A stretch of DNA of 64,000 nt from Bradyrhizobium sp. SRL28 (lineage in GTDB: Bacteria; Pseudomonadota; Alphaproteobacteria; Rhizobiales; Xanthobacteraceae). This document shows positions 1-8,178 of the stretch, piece by piece (the stretch's first letter is position 1; every line of letters begins with the position of its first letter). The stretch is from contig NZ_JAHEAG010000004.1 of NCBI RefSeq assembly GCF_018596315.1, positions 124,001-188,000 of the forward strand. The letters run 5' to 3'. The notes under the pieces are model-generated. The model searched no databases. It was not told the DNA's origin and saw nothing but the letters and a program-made list of their open reading frames with translations. Position numbers and translations under genes: made by a program.

Positions 1-133
1 CGAAATGGCGCACCAGGAGATCGGCACCAAGCTTCTCGACAAGGTCAAGGCCGACGTCGCCGAGTTCGCCAAGGTCGAGCAGGACGCGCGTTTCGAAGGC
101 CGTCAGGTCGTGATGGTGCTGGCGCCGCGCTGA
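1..133 (+). CDS. infC: Translation initiation factor IF-3, C-terminal end (partial)
   Basis: Only the last 43 codons are present, read from base 2 to the TGA at 131-133. The peptide starts [16 protein letters not shown] and ends [12 protein letters not shown]. This is the typical end of the IF-3 C-terminal domain, which binds the 30S subunit and checks the start codon. The gene is cut by the window edge. The following rpmI and rplT are its usual neighbours and support the call. A strong hairpin terminator lies just after the stop codon. Confidence 0.9.
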   Translation, partial: EMAHQEIGTKLLDKVKADVAEFAKVEQDARFEGRQVVMVLAPR

Positions 134-155
134 TTTGAGTTACTGGAATTGAGAG

Positions 156-187
156 CGGCCCGTCGGATGATCTGACGGGCCGTTTTC
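156..187 (+). terminator. Intrinsic terminator after infC
   Basis: A perfect 9-bp stem (CGGCCCGTC at 156-164 pairing with GACGGGCCG at 174-182) with a 9-base loop is followed by TTTTCGTTT. It lies 23 bases after the infC stop and should end infC transcripts before the downstream genes. Confidence 0.85.
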
Positions 188-194
188 GTTTCCC

Positions 195-281
195 GTAGCC
201 CGGATGGAGCGAAGCGCAATCCGGGACAGGTCGATCCGCGTATACACCGCCCCGGATTTCGCTTCGCTACATCCGGGCTAC
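195..281. repeat. Dispersed palindromic repeat, family A copy 1
   Basis: Left arm begins GTAGCCCGGATGGAGCGAAG and the right arm ends TTCGCTACATCCGGGCTAC, forming a long stem with an internal loop. Related copies occur at 9198-9276, 12123-12243 and 35309-35396. It lies between convergent genes (infC and the minus-strand gene ending at 300). Confidence 0.85.
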
Positions 282-299
282 GGCTCTACGGCTACGCGC

Positions 300-722
300 T
301 TAGCCCCGCGTGGCCTGCCAGGTGCCGCTGCAACGGTCGCCGGTGATGATACCATGCCACGCGCCCGCGCCATAGGTGCCGGCCAGCCGGCCACCGCCAC
401 TGGCCCTGGATGCACCAACGGAAACATTGACCGCAACCGCGCCCGCGCGATTGACCGAGCCTGAAACCCTGCCACCGCCGGCCGATAAAACGCGGCTGCC
501 GACGACCGTGAAGGGAACGCTGTACCCGGAACTGCAATTGCCCCGCGTGGTGGCAAAGACCACGTTCCAGGTGCCGTCATAGGCTCGCAGCGACTTGCCG
601 CCCCTCGGCGCGGCCTCGGCGGTTCCCGGCGCGGCCATGACGGCCAGCGCGGCGAACACGGGAAGCCAGCGCAGGCTGCGCAGGCGGGGAAACGCAGCAA
701 TCGATCGGTGAAAATGGGTCAT
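300..722 (-). CDS. Small secreted protein of unknown function
   Basis: This 140-residue protein has an N-terminal signal peptide: basic residues, a hydrophobic stretch at about 19-31 and a probable cleavage after AEA near residue 37. The mature part is Gly/Ser/Val-rich, with YDGTWNVVFATTRGNC near its start and C131 near its end. C63 and C131 could form a disulfide in the periplasm. The chain looks like a small beta-rich domain, but I cannot name a family with certainty. It sits on the minus strand between infC and rpmI, so it splits what is a single operon in many bacteria. It is preferred over overlapping frames because of its signal peptide and coherent composition. Confidence 0.65.
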   Translation of the reverse strand: MTHFHRSIAAFPRLRSLRWLPVFAALAVMAAPGTAEAAPRGGKSLRAYDGTWNVVFATTRGNCSSGYSVPFTVVGSRVLSAGGGRVSGSVNRAGAVAVNVSVGASRASGGGRLAGTYGAGAWHGIITGDRCSGTWQATRG

Positions 723-942
723 TTCTTCCTGCTCCGGACCGGGATGTTAATGACATCACCGGGTAGTAGCAGCACCGCCTTCCGCGGTTCATCGTTGCCA
801 ATTGGCGCTTCATCTGCCATAAGCCCGACCTTCATCGCCCGGCTGATCAAGGGCTGCCGTGTCGATGTCCGTGCGGGTTATCTCGAATTCTGAGAAAACC
901 TGAGCACTTTCAACGCTCTAACGAGCATTTTAAGCCGCAAAA

Positions 943-964
943 GCGCCCCTCGGGCGCATTTTTC
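943..964 (+). terminator. Candidate attenuator hairpin in the rpmI leader
   Basis: A perfect 6-bp stem (GCGCCC at 943-948 with GGGCGC at 952-957) and a 3-base loop are followed by ATTTTTC. It ends only about 21 bases before the rpmI start codon and overlaps the region just upstream of its Shine-Dalgarno sequence. A terminator here makes sense either as the end of a leader transcript (attenuation of rpmI-rplT) or as a block on read-through from upstream. Confidence 0.6.
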
Positions 965-985
965 TGTGGCCGATAGGAGAGCCAA

Positions 986-1186
986 ATGCCCAAGCTGAAG
1001 ACCAAGTCAGGCGCTAAAAAGCGCTTCAAGGTGACTGCCACCGGCAAAGTGATGCACGCCCAGCGCGGCAAGCGCCACGGCATGATCAAGCGGACCAAGA
1101 AGCAGATTCGTCAGCTCCGCGGCACCCGCGTGCTGTTCAAGACCGACGGCGACAACGTCAAGAAGTACTTCTTGCCGAACGCCTGA
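986..1186 (+). CDS. rpmI: 50S ribosomal protein L35
   Basis: This 66-residue, very basic protein begins [20 protein letters not shown], the L35 signature, and has the full family length. It is a component of the large ribosomal subunit. A Shine-Dalgarno AGGAGA lies at 975-980, directly before ATG 986. rplT follows 76 bases later, which is the standard L35-L20 pair. A terminator-like hairpin immediately upstream suggests the pair is expressed separately from infC and may be attenuated. Confidence 0.97.
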   Translation: MPKLKTKSGAKKRFKVTATGKVMHAQRGKRHGMIKRTKKQIRQLRGTRVLFKTDGDNVKKYFLPNA

Positions 1187-1262
1187 TCGCGCTCGCATTC
1201 CGCTCAAGCCGGCCGCGTCCGCGCGGCGATCCATCACCGATTAAAAATCAAGGATAGCAGTC

Positions 1263-1622
1263 ATGTCTCGCGTCAAACGCGGTGTGACCTCTCACGCCAG
1301 GCACAAGAAAGTCTACAAGGCCGCCAAGGGTTTCCGCGGCCGCCGCAAGAACACCATCCGCGCGGCGAAAGCTGCGGTCGAGAAGGCCGGCCAATATGCC
1401 TTCCGTGACCGCAAGCGCAAGAAGCGCACCTTCCGCGCGCTCTGGATCCAGCGCATCAATGCCGCGGTGCGTCCGTTCGGCATGACCTACAGCGTCTTTA
1501 TCAACGGCCTGTCGAAGTCGGGCATCACGGTGGACCGCAAGGTGCTGTCGGATCTCGCCATCACCGAGCCGGCGGCGTTCCAGGCGATCGCCGAGAAGGC
1601 CAAGGCCGCGCTCGCGGCGTAA
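1263..1622 (+). CDS. rplT: 50S ribosomal protein L20
   Basis: This 119-residue protein begins [20 protein letters not shown], the strongly basic N-terminal extension of L20, followed by the globular C-terminal domain ([20 protein letters not shown]). L20 binds 23S rRNA early in 50S assembly, and in several bacteria it represses its own rpmI-rplT mRNA. An AAGGA sequence lies upstream of the start. The spacing after rpmI fits one transcript. The next gene, pheS, starts about 200 bases downstream after a palindromic repeat. Confidence 0.97.
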   Translation: MSRVKRGVTSHARHKKVYKAAKGFRGRRKNTIRAAKAAVEKAGQYAFRDRKRKKRTFRALWIQRINAAVRPFGMTYSVFINGLSKSGITVDRKVLSDLAITEPAAFQAIAEKAKAALAA

Positions 1623-1663
1623 GCTGTCGCCGCTCTTCGCTCTTCTGCGATGCTTTCGGAGGT

Positions 1664-1782
1664 CGTCATGGCCGGGCTTGTCCCGGCCATCCATGCCCTC
1701 CCTTCTCGCAAACGCTGTATGACGTGGATGCCCGGGACGTCTGGCGCGAAGACGCGCTTCGCGCTATTGCCCGGGCATGACG
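1664..1782. repeat. Palindromic intergenic repeat between rplT and pheS
   Basis: It opens with CGTCATGGCCGGGCTTGTCC, containing the perfect hairpin TGGCCGGG-CTTGT-CCCGGCCA (1670-1690). It closes with GCCCGGGCATGACG, which pairs back to the opening. This looks like a REP-type element and may separate rplT from pheS transcription. Confidence 0.7.
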
Positions 1783-1825
1783 GGCTAGGAGCATCGGCTT
1801 TAGCATCCTAGTCAAAAGGATCGCC

Positions 1826-2908
1826 ATGACCGACCTAGCTCAACTCGAATCCCAAATTCTCGACCAGATCGCAGCCGCCGGCGACGAAGCAGCCCTCGAA
1901 GGCGTGCGCGTCGCAGCGCTCGGCAAGAAAGGCTCGATCTCCGCGCTGCTCGCTACCCTCGGTAAGATGTCGCCCGAGGAACGCAAGACGCAGGGCGCCG
2001 CGATCAATCTCGCCAAGGACAAGGTCACGCAGGCGCTCTCCGCACGCCGCGACATCCTGAAATCGGCGGCGCTCGATGCCCGTCTCGCCTCCGAGACCAT
2101 CGACGTCACGCTGCCGCTGCGCGAGGCGCCCGCGGAAGCCGGCCGCATCCATCCGCTGAGCCAGGTCTTCGAAGAGGTCAACACGATCTTCGCCGACATG
2201 GGATTTGCGATCGCCGAAGGTCCCGATATCGAGACCGACGATTACAACTTCACAAAACTGAATTTCCCCGAGGGACATCCGGCGCGGGAGATGCACGACA
2301 CCTTCTTCTTCAACCCTGGGGAAGACGGTTCGCGCATGCTGTTGCGCACGCATACGTCGCCAGTGCAGGTACGGACGATGCTCACGCAGAAGCCGCCGAT
2401 CCGCGTGGTCTGCCCGGGCCGCACCTATCGCATCGATTCCGACGCGACGCATACGCCGCAGTTCCATCAGGTCGAAGGCCTCGTCATCGACAAGGGCTCG
2501 CATCTCGGCCACCTCAAATGGATCCTGCACGAGTTCTGCAAGGCGTTCTTCGAGGTCGACCACATCAACATGCGGTTCCGCCCGTCGTTCTTCCCGTTCA
2601 CCGAGCCTTCGCTCGAGGTCGACATCCAGTGCCGGCGCGACAAGGGCGAGATCCGCTTCGGCGAGGGCGAGGACTGGCTGGAGATTCTGGGCTGCGGCAT
2701 GGTGCATCCGAACGTGCTGCGCGCCTGCGGCATCGATCCCGACGTCTACCAGGGCTTTGCCTGGGGCATGGGCATCGACCGCATCGCGATGCTGAAATAC
2801 GGCATCGCTGATTTGCGTCAGTTGTTCGAGAACGACGTGCGCTGGCTCAATCATTACGGCTTCAAGCCGCTCGACGTCCCGACGCTCGCCGGGGGATTGA
2901 GCACGTGA
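1826..2908 (+). CDS. pheS: Phenylalanine--tRNA ligase, alpha subunit
   Basis: This 360-residue class II synthetase subunit forms the (alpha-beta)2 enzyme with PheT and charges tRNA-Phe with phenylalanine in the cytoplasm. Residues 1-90 are the helical coiled-coil arm. The catalytic core follows, with motif 2 around [10 protein letters not shown] and motif 3 around [14 protein letters not shown] near the C-terminus. Length and motifs are standard. The stop codon overlaps the GTG start of the next gene by four bases (GTGA), so translation of the two is probably coupled. The pheT gene follows after that inserted gene. Confidence 0.97.
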   Translation: MTDLAQLESQILDQIAAAGDEAALEGVRVAALGKKGSISALLATLGKMSPEERKTQGAAINLAKDKVTQALSARRDILKSAALDARLASETIDVTLPLREAPAEAGRIHPLSQVFEEVNTIFADMGFAIAEGPDIETDDYNFTKLNFPEGHPAREMHDTFFFNPGEDGSRMLLRTHTSPVQVRTMLTQKPPIRVVCPGRTYRIDSDATHTPQFHQVEGLVIDKGSHLGHLKWILHEFCKAFFEVDHINMRFRPSFFPFTEPSLEVDIQCRRDKGEIRFGEGEDWLEILGCGMVHPNVLRACGIDPDVYQGFAWGMGIDRIAMLKYGIADLRQLFENDVRWLNHYGFKPLDVPTLAGGLST

Positions 2909-3294
2909 CCCTGAGCGGCATCCCGCGAGAGTATCTCGGCTTGCAGTCGTTCGCGTTCGGCGACGGGCCTGATCTTGCCGACGAATTGCTCGATCTCGTG
3001 ATCCGGGGCGTCAAGACCGCGACCTGCAGCACCGAAGATCAGGCCTCGACACCGGGCGCGCGCTGGATCGTGCGCGATGGGCGCGGCCAACCGCGCTGTG
3101 TCATCGAAACGACCGAGGTGACCTATCGTCGCTTCGGCGACGTTGATGCGGCCTTTGCCTACGATGAAGGCGAAGGCAATCGCAGTCTCGACTACTGGCG
3201 GCAGGCGCACCGCACTTATTTCGGCCGGCAAGGTAAGTTTCGCGAAGACATGATGCTGATGTGCGAACGCTTTCGTCTGGTCGAGGTTTTCTAG
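2905..3294 (+). CDS. ASCH-domain protein inserted between pheS and pheT
   Basis: This 129-residue cytoplasmic protein has the ASCH fold signature: [35 protein letters not shown], then a C-terminal [16 protein letters not shown] and a final beta strand. ASCH domains are PUA-like and thought to bind RNA; the E. coli member YqfB hydrolyses N4-acetylcytidine. It starts with GTG overlapping the pheS stop and ends 10 bases before pheT, so it is part of the pheS-pheT transcript. The substrate here is unknown. The location suggests, but does not prove, a role tied to translation or modified nucleosides. Confidence 0.85.
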   Translation: MTLSGIPREYLGLQSFAFGDGPDLADELLDLVIRGVKTATCSTEDQASTPGARWIVRDGRGQPRCVIETTEVTYRRFGDVDAAFAYDEGEGNRSLDYWRQAHRTYFGRQGKFREDMMLMCERFRLVEVF

Positions 3295-3304
3295 GAATGT
3301 ACCC

Positions 3305-5713
3305 ATGAAATTCACGCTCTCCTGGCTGAAGGAACATCTCGACACCGACGAACCGCTGGAAAAGCTGGCCGACAAGCTCACCATGATCGGGCTCGAGGTC
3401 GAGAGCATCGAGGACAAGGCGAAGGCGCTTTCGCCGTTCTCGATCGCGCGGGTGATTTCGGCCGAGCAGCATCCGAATGCAGACCGCCTGCGGGTGTGCA
3501 TGGTCGACACCGGCAACGGAGCCGCACCGGTGCAGGTGGTCTGCGGGGCGCCGAATGCGCGTACCGGCCTCGTCAGCGTGTTCTCTCCGCCCGGCACGTT
3601 CATCCCCGGCAAGAACATCACGCTCGGCGTCGGCACCATCAGGGGCGTCGAGAGCCGCGGCATGCTGTGCTCGGCAGCCGAGCTCGAGATTTCCGAGGAC
3701 CATGACGGCATCATGGAGCTGCCGGCCGATGCACCCATCGGCAAGGGTTATGCCGAATGGGCAGGCCTCGGCGATCCCGTGCTCGAAATCAATTTGACGC
3801 CGAACCGCCAGGACTGCACCGGCGTGCACGGCATCGCGCGCGACCTCTCCGCCGCCGACATGGGCAAGCTCATCGATCCCGGTATCAAGCCGGTCAAGGG
3901 TGAATTCCCCTGCCCGGTGAAGGTGACGGTGGAAGACGCCGCACTGTGCCCGGGCTTCGCGCTGCGGCTGGTGCGCGGCGTCAAGAACGGTCCGTCGCCG
4001 GAGTGGTTGCAGAAACGTCTGACCTCGATCGGGCTGCGGCCGATCAATGCGCTGGTCGACATCACCAACTTCATGACCTACGACCGCGCCCGGCCGCTCC
4101 ACGTGTTCGACGCCAAGAAGGTGAACGGCAATCTCACCGTGCGCCGCGCCAAAGACGGCGAGAGCCTGCTGGCGCTCGATGGACGCACCTATACGCTCGA
4201 TCCCAACATCTGCGTGATCTCGGACGAGCACGGCGTCGAATCGCTGGCCGGCATCATGGGCGGCGAGACTTCCGGCTGCGACGAGAACACCACTGACGTG
4301 CTGGTCGAATCGGCGCTGTGGAACGAGATCAACATCGCGCAGACCGGCCGCAAGCTCGGCATCAATTCGGACGCGCGCTATCGGTTCGAGCGCGGCGTCG
4401 ATCCGGCTTTCATGGTGCCGGGGCTGGAGCTCGCGACGAAACTCGTGATGGAGCTCTGCGGCGGTACGCCGTCGGAGACCGTGGTCGTCGGCAAGGCCTT
4501 CGGCGACGACCGCATCATCGATTTCCCGCTGAGCGAGGTCAAACGTCTGGCGGGAATCGAAGTGCCGCTGGTCGAAATGCGGCGCATCCTCGGCCATCTC
4601 GGCTTCATGGTCGCCGGCAGCGGCCCGGTGGTGAAGGTCGCGGTGCCTTCATGGCGCACCGATGTGCACGGCAAGGCGGACATCGTCGAGGAAATCGTTC
4701 GCATCGTTGGCGTCGACAAGGTGCCGATGACGCCGTTCGAGCGCGGCGACGACGCGCGCAAGCCTGTGCTGACCACGATCCAGCTCCGCAACCGCCGCGC
4801 CAAGCGCGCGCTGGCTGCGCGAGGTATGGTGGAAGCCGTAACCTGGTCGTTCATTTCCAAGCCGCATGCCGAATTGTTCGGCGGCGGCCAGGCCGAGCTG
4901 GCGCTCGCCAACCCGATCGCCTCCGACCTCTCGGACATGCGGCCGAGCCTGCTGCCGGGCCTCGTCGCCGCGGCGCAAGCCAACGCCAACCGCGGCTACT
5001 CTGACGTCGCGCTGTTCGAGGTTGGCCAGATCTTTAGGGGCGACAAGCCCGAGGACCAGTTCGTTGCGGCCGCAGGCGTGCGCCACGGCTTTGCGTCCTC
5101 GAAGGGCATGGGCCGGCACTGGTCGGGCTCGGCCATGACCGACGCGCTCGACGCCAAGGCCGATGCGTTCGCCGTGCTTGCGGCGGCCGGCGCGCCGATG
5201 CAGGCGCTGCAGATCGTTCCAGGTGGACCTGCGTGGCTGCATCCGGGGCGCTCCGGCACCATCCAGATCGGACCGCAGAACGTGCTGGGTCACTTCGGCG
5301 AACTGCACCCGCGTACACTGGAGGCGCTCGGCGCCGACGGCCCGCTGATTGCGTTTGAGGTGATCCTCGACCGTATTCCAGACGCCAAGAAGAAGGCCAC
5401 CCGCGCCAAGCCGCTGCTCGACCTCTCCGCATTCCAGCCGGTGTCGCGCGACTTCGCTTTCATCGTCGATCGCACCGTCAAGGCCGGCGACATCGTGCGA
5501 TCGGCGCAGAGCGTCGACAAGAAGCTGATCACGGATGTGACCGTATTCGACGTCTATGAAGGCAAGGGCATCGATCCGGACAAGAAATCGGTCGCGATCG
5601 CCGTGACGATTCAGCCGCGCGAGAAGACGCTGACCGATCAGGAGATCGACGCGGTAGCGGCGAAGATCGTGGCCGAAGTGACGAAGAAAACCGGCGGCAC
5701 GCTGCGAGCATGA
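3305..5713 (+). CDS. pheT: Phenylalanine--tRNA ligase, beta subunit
   Basis: This 802-residue subunit has the full bacterial architecture. The N-terminal tRNA-binding OB fold (about 39-150) contains [20 protein letters not shown]. The B3/4 editing region and B5 domain follow, then a catalytic-like core. A C-terminal ferredoxin-fold anticodon-binding domain begins near [18 protein letters not shown]. It pairs with PheS and hydrolyses mischarged Tyr-tRNA-Phe. It is the last synthetase gene of the unit; a permease gene starts 6 bases after its stop. Confidence 0.97.
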   Translation: MKFTLSWLKEHLDTDEPLEKLADKLTMIGLEVESIEDKAKALSPFSIARVISAEQHPNADRLRVCMVDTGNGAAPVQVVCGAPNARTGLVSVFSPPGTFIPGKNITLGVGTIRGVESRGMLCSAAELEISEDHDGIMELPADAPIGKGYAEWAGLGDPVLEINLTPNRQDCTGVHGIARDLSAADMGKLIDPGIKPVKGEFPCPVKVTVEDAALCPGFALRLVRGVKNGPSPEWLQKRLTSIGLRPINALVDITNFMTYDRARPLHVFDAKKVNGNLTVRRAKDGESLLALDGRTYTLDPNICVISDEHGVESLAGIMGGETSGCDENTTDVLVESALWNEINIAQTGRKLGINSDARYRFERGVDPAFMVPGLELATKLVMELCGGTPSETVVVGKAFGDDRIIDFPLSEVKRLAGIEVPLVEMRRILGHLGFMVAGSGPVVKVAVPSWRTDVHGKADIVEEIVRIVGVDKVPMTPFERGDDARKPVLTTIQLRNRRAKRALAARGMVEAVTWSFISKPHAELFGGGQAELALANPIASDLSDMRPSLLPGLVAAAQANANRGYSDVALFEVGQIFRGDKPEDQFVAAAGVRHGFASSKGMGRHWSGSAMTDALDAKADAFAVLAAAGAPMQALQIVPGGPAWLHPGRSGTIQIGPQNVLGHFGELHPRTLEALGADGPLIAFEVILDRIPDAKKKATRAKPLLDLSAFQPVSRDFAFIVDRTVKAGDIVRSAQSVDKKLITDVTVFDVYEGKGIDPDKKSVAIAVTIQPREKTLTDQEIDAVAAKIVAEVTKKTGGTLRA

Positions 5714-5719
5714 TGCCGC

Positions 5720-6490
5720 ATGAACCCCGCGGCGCTCATTCCGGCTGACGTCGGCATCAACGCGGCGATCGCGATCTGCGCGGTCGCCTTCGTCTCGGGG
5801 ACGGCGAGGGGGTTTTCCGGGTTCGGCTCGGCGCTGATCTTCATGCCGCTCGCCAGCTCCATCGCCGACCCGCGGCTGGTCGCGGCGCTGCTCCTGATCA
5901 TCGATTTCGTCGCCGCCGCGCCGCTGCTGCCGAACGCCTGGCAAAAGGCCGACCGCAAGGCGACCGCGATCATCGTGCTCGGCGCGGTGATCGGTGTGCC
6001 CATCGGAACATACTTCCTTAGCCGGCTAGAGCCAGTAACAACCCGCTGGATCATTTCCGTCTTCGTGTTCTCCCTGCTGCTGCTTCTGCTCTCCGGTTGG
6101 CGCTATCGCGGCAAGGACCACGCAGCCGTCGCGATCGGCATCGGCGGGCTCTCCGGCTTCTGCAGTGGACTGGCCCAGACCGGCGGCCCGCCGATCGTCG
6201 GCTACTGGCTCGGCAGGCCCATCGCCCCCGTCATCGCCCGCGCCAATATCGTGCTGTTCTTCGGCGCGTCGGATTTATTTTCCGCCGTCAGCTACGCCGC
6301 GGCCGGACTGATCACGTTGGACGCGATCAAGTTCGCGTTCGTGGTCGGCCCGGTCTATGGCATCGGCGTCTGGTTCGGCGCCTCGCTGTTCGGCAAAGCC
6401 AGCGAAACCGTGTTCCGCGCAATCTGCTACGCGCTGATCGCAGCCGCAGTGATCTTTGGTTTGCCCGCGCTGGACGGCGTGCTGCGGTAA
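5720..6490 (+). CDS. TauE/SafE family permease
   Basis: This 256-residue integral membrane protein has about eight hydrophobic segments and the family features GTARGFSGFGSALIFMPLAS near the N-terminus and GGLSGFCSGLAQTGGPPIVG in the middle, which mark the two repeated halves. TauE/SafE proteins are thought to move sulfite, sulfoacetate or related anions across the inner membrane. The substrate here cannot be told from sequence or neighbours. It starts 6 bases after pheT and so may be cotranscribed, although its function looks unrelated. Confidence 0.85.
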   Translation: MNPAALIPADVGINAAIAICAVAFVSGTARGFSGFGSALIFMPLASSIADPRLVAALLLIIDFVAAAPLLPNAWQKADRKATAIIVLGAVIGVPIGTYFLSRLEPVTTRWIISVFVFSLLLLLLSGWRYRGKDHAAVAIGIGGLSGFCSGLAQTGGPPIVGYWLGRPIAPVIARANIVLFFGASDLFSAVSYAAAGLITLDAIKFAFVVGPVYGIGVWFGASLFGKASETVFRAICYALIAAAVIFGLPALDGVLR

Positions 6491-6502
6491 CACACGAGAT
6501 CC

Positions 6503-6583
6503 GTAGGGCGGGCAAAGCGCAGCGTGCCCACCATTCCACGGGTGGTGCGTGTTGTGGTGGGCACGCTTCGCTTTGCCCACCCT
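6503..6583. repeat. Dispersed palindromic repeat, family B copy 1
   Basis: Left arm is GTAGGGCGGGCAAAGCGCAG followed by CGTGCCCACCAT; the right arm is GGTGGGCACGCTTCGCTTTG followed by CCCACCCT. It lies between convergent genes. Other copies are at 19559-19650, 49247-49332 and 52693-52813. Confidence 0.85.
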
Positions 6584-6588
6584 TGCCA

Positions 6589-7989
6589 TCAGTTAGTCGG
6601 GGATGCCGACGTACGCCGCCGCTGCTTCGCCGGCCGCGCCTCCGGTTCCGGATCCTTCAATGCGCCGATCCGCCGCAACGCCGCTTCGGCGGCGCGCTCG
6701 CCGCTCTCCCAGGCGCCGTCGATCGTTCCCCACAACGTTTCATGGGTGGCCTCGCCGGCGAGATACATGCAGCCGATCGGCTCGGTCAGAACCTTTCGCG
6801 AAGACTGCCCGCCGGGCCCGGCCGCCGACATCGCGCCGAGCGCAAACGGCGCGGCGTTCCAGCGCGTCGCGCTCGATTTCTTCACCGCGGCTGCTGCCTC
6901 GCTGCCGTACAGCTTTGTCAGCCATTCTACCGCGAACGCCACCATGGCCTTCTCGCCCTGCGCGGAGAGATCGCGGCCGAACGAGCCGGCAACGTCGATC
7001 GTGCAGAGCGACGAGCCGCCGATATTGGCGACCATCAGCGCCGTCTTGGTCGAATTGCTCTGCTCGATGACGACGTCGTCACGGGCGAGGCCCAGCGGAT
7101 TACCCGCGATCTGCAGTGCGATCCGGTCGTAGCTGCCGAGGCTCAGTTTCGCAGCCGCGTCGAGTATGCGTTTCGGGATATCGGGCGCGAATTTGATATT
7201 GCCCGCGGCCAGCACATTGCTCGACACGGTGATGACGGCGGCGCGCGCGGCGATCCTGCCCGCCGGCGTTTCCACGCTGACATCGCGGTTGCTCCAGACA
7301 ATGCGATTGGCCGGCGTCGACAGCGACAGCGGCACCTGCTCGCCGAGCTTTGCGATCAGCGTTCCCAATCCCTGCCGGCAGCCGATCGCGGTGTTGCGAT
7401 CCTGCGCGCGGGACTTGTCGCCGACGGAGACATCTTTCAGATCCTTGCCGGAAAAACCGGCTCCCAACACGAACTCCGCCGTGCCGGCCCAGTCGCCGAG
7501 GTCCTTTGGCAGCACCGAAGCGCAGGAGACGTCAAACCGCCGCGCGGCTTCGTCGATGGCACGGTTGGTGCGCACGAGCGCGGCGAGAAATTCCTCGGTC
7601 TCGCCGGCGCGGGCGTTGCGGCGCCCGATGCGGATCTTCTGGCCCGAGGGCGCGGTCGTGATCTCGAGGCCCGCCGCGCGCGCCAGCTTGATCATCGGAT
7701 TGGTCTCGGGATTGTGCATCCAGCGCGCGCCGCGATCGAACGGCACGTCGAAGGTCGAGCTGTCGGTCTGGCAGCGGCCGCCGATCTGATTTGCCGCCTC
7801 CACCACGATCACCTTGCGGTTCGCCGCCATGATCCGCCGCGCCGCAGCAATGCCGGCCGCACCCGCGCCGATCACGACGATGTCCGCTTCCCGCGGCAAC
7901 GGCGCTGCTCCCGCGTGCCCCCCGGAAAAAACCGGAACCGCTGCCAGACCTGCGGACGCCGACAGGAAGGTGCGGCGGGTCATTGTCAT
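6589..7989 (-). CDS. Flavin-dependent amine oxidase family protein, Tat-exported
   Basis: This 466-residue FAD enzyme begins MTMTRRTFLSASAGLAAVPV, a twin-arginine signal that would send it folded to the periplasm. The Rossmann motif VIGAGAAGIAAARR is followed by the conserved GGRC. The C-terminal FAD segment YLAGEATHETLWGTIDGAWE is typical of monoamine oxidase/polyamine oxidase-like proteins. The family oxidises amines or amino acids with release of H2O2; the substrate is not evident. A second in-frame ATG at 7983 (MTRRTF) is also possible. It is divergent from the cysteine hydrolase gene, with a perfect palindrome between them. Confidence 0.85.
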   Translation of the reverse strand: MTMTRRTFLSASAGLAAVPVFSGGHAGAAPLPREADIVVIGAGAAGIAAARRIMAANRKVIVVEAANQIGGRCQTDSSTFDVPFDRGARWMHNPETNPMIKLARAAGLEITTAPSGQKIRIGRRNARAGETEEFLAALVRTNRAIDEAARRFDVSCASVLPKDLGDWAGTAEFVLGAGFSGKDLKDVSVGDKSRAQDRNTAIGCRQGLGTLIAKLGEQVPLSLSTPANRIVWSNRDVSVETPAGRIAARAAVITVSSNVLAAGNIKFAPDIPKRILDAAAKLSLGSYDRIALQIAGNPLGLARDDVVIEQSNSTKTALMVANIGGSSLCTIDVAGSFGRDLSAQGEKAMVAFAVEWLTKLYGSEAAAAVKKSSATRWNAAPFALGAMSAAGPGGQSSRKVLTEPIGCMYLAGEATHETLWGTIDGAWESGERAAEAALRRIGALKDPEPEARPAKQRRRTSASPTN

Positions 7990-8073
7990 GTCATGGTTTC
8001 CGGGGCCTGAAGGAAGCGAGAACAGCTAGCGAACTGTGCCGTATCTCACGTGACGCAGCAACACTCATGGTAA

Positions 8074-8089
8074 ATCAATCATGATTGAT
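8074..8089. promoter_or_regulatory. Perfect 16-bp palindrome in a divergent promoter region
   Basis: ATCAATCATGATTGAT is a perfect dyad in a locally AT-rich stretch between the divergent amine oxidase (start 7989) and hydrolase genes. It has the size and position of a dimeric repressor operator. No regulator gene lies beside it, so the binding protein is unknown. Confidence 0.4.
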
Positions 8090-8178
8090 CCGTCTTGGGC
8101 ATGAACTAAATTGAAACGGCTTGCGACCATGATATGGAGACAAAAAAAGCGGGAGAAAAGCCGCTCTGGGGGAGTTTC

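Noticed and set aside
195-281. Palindromic repeats considered as CRISPR repeats
   Set aside because: Copies are single, far apart and palindromic over their whole length, with no regular spacers and no cas genes.
708-893. A 61-codon frame upstream of rpmI, considered as a leader peptide
   Set aside because: It overlaps the start of the minus-strand secreted gene, has no ribosome site and ends about 50 bases before the hairpin, so it does not fit a classical leader-peptide attenuator.
6097-8010. A 637-codon plus-strand frame over the permease end and the amine oxidase
   Set aside because: It spans the end of a real permease gene in another frame, a palindromic repeat and an antisense oxidase. 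The translation is Arg-rich and lacks domains.
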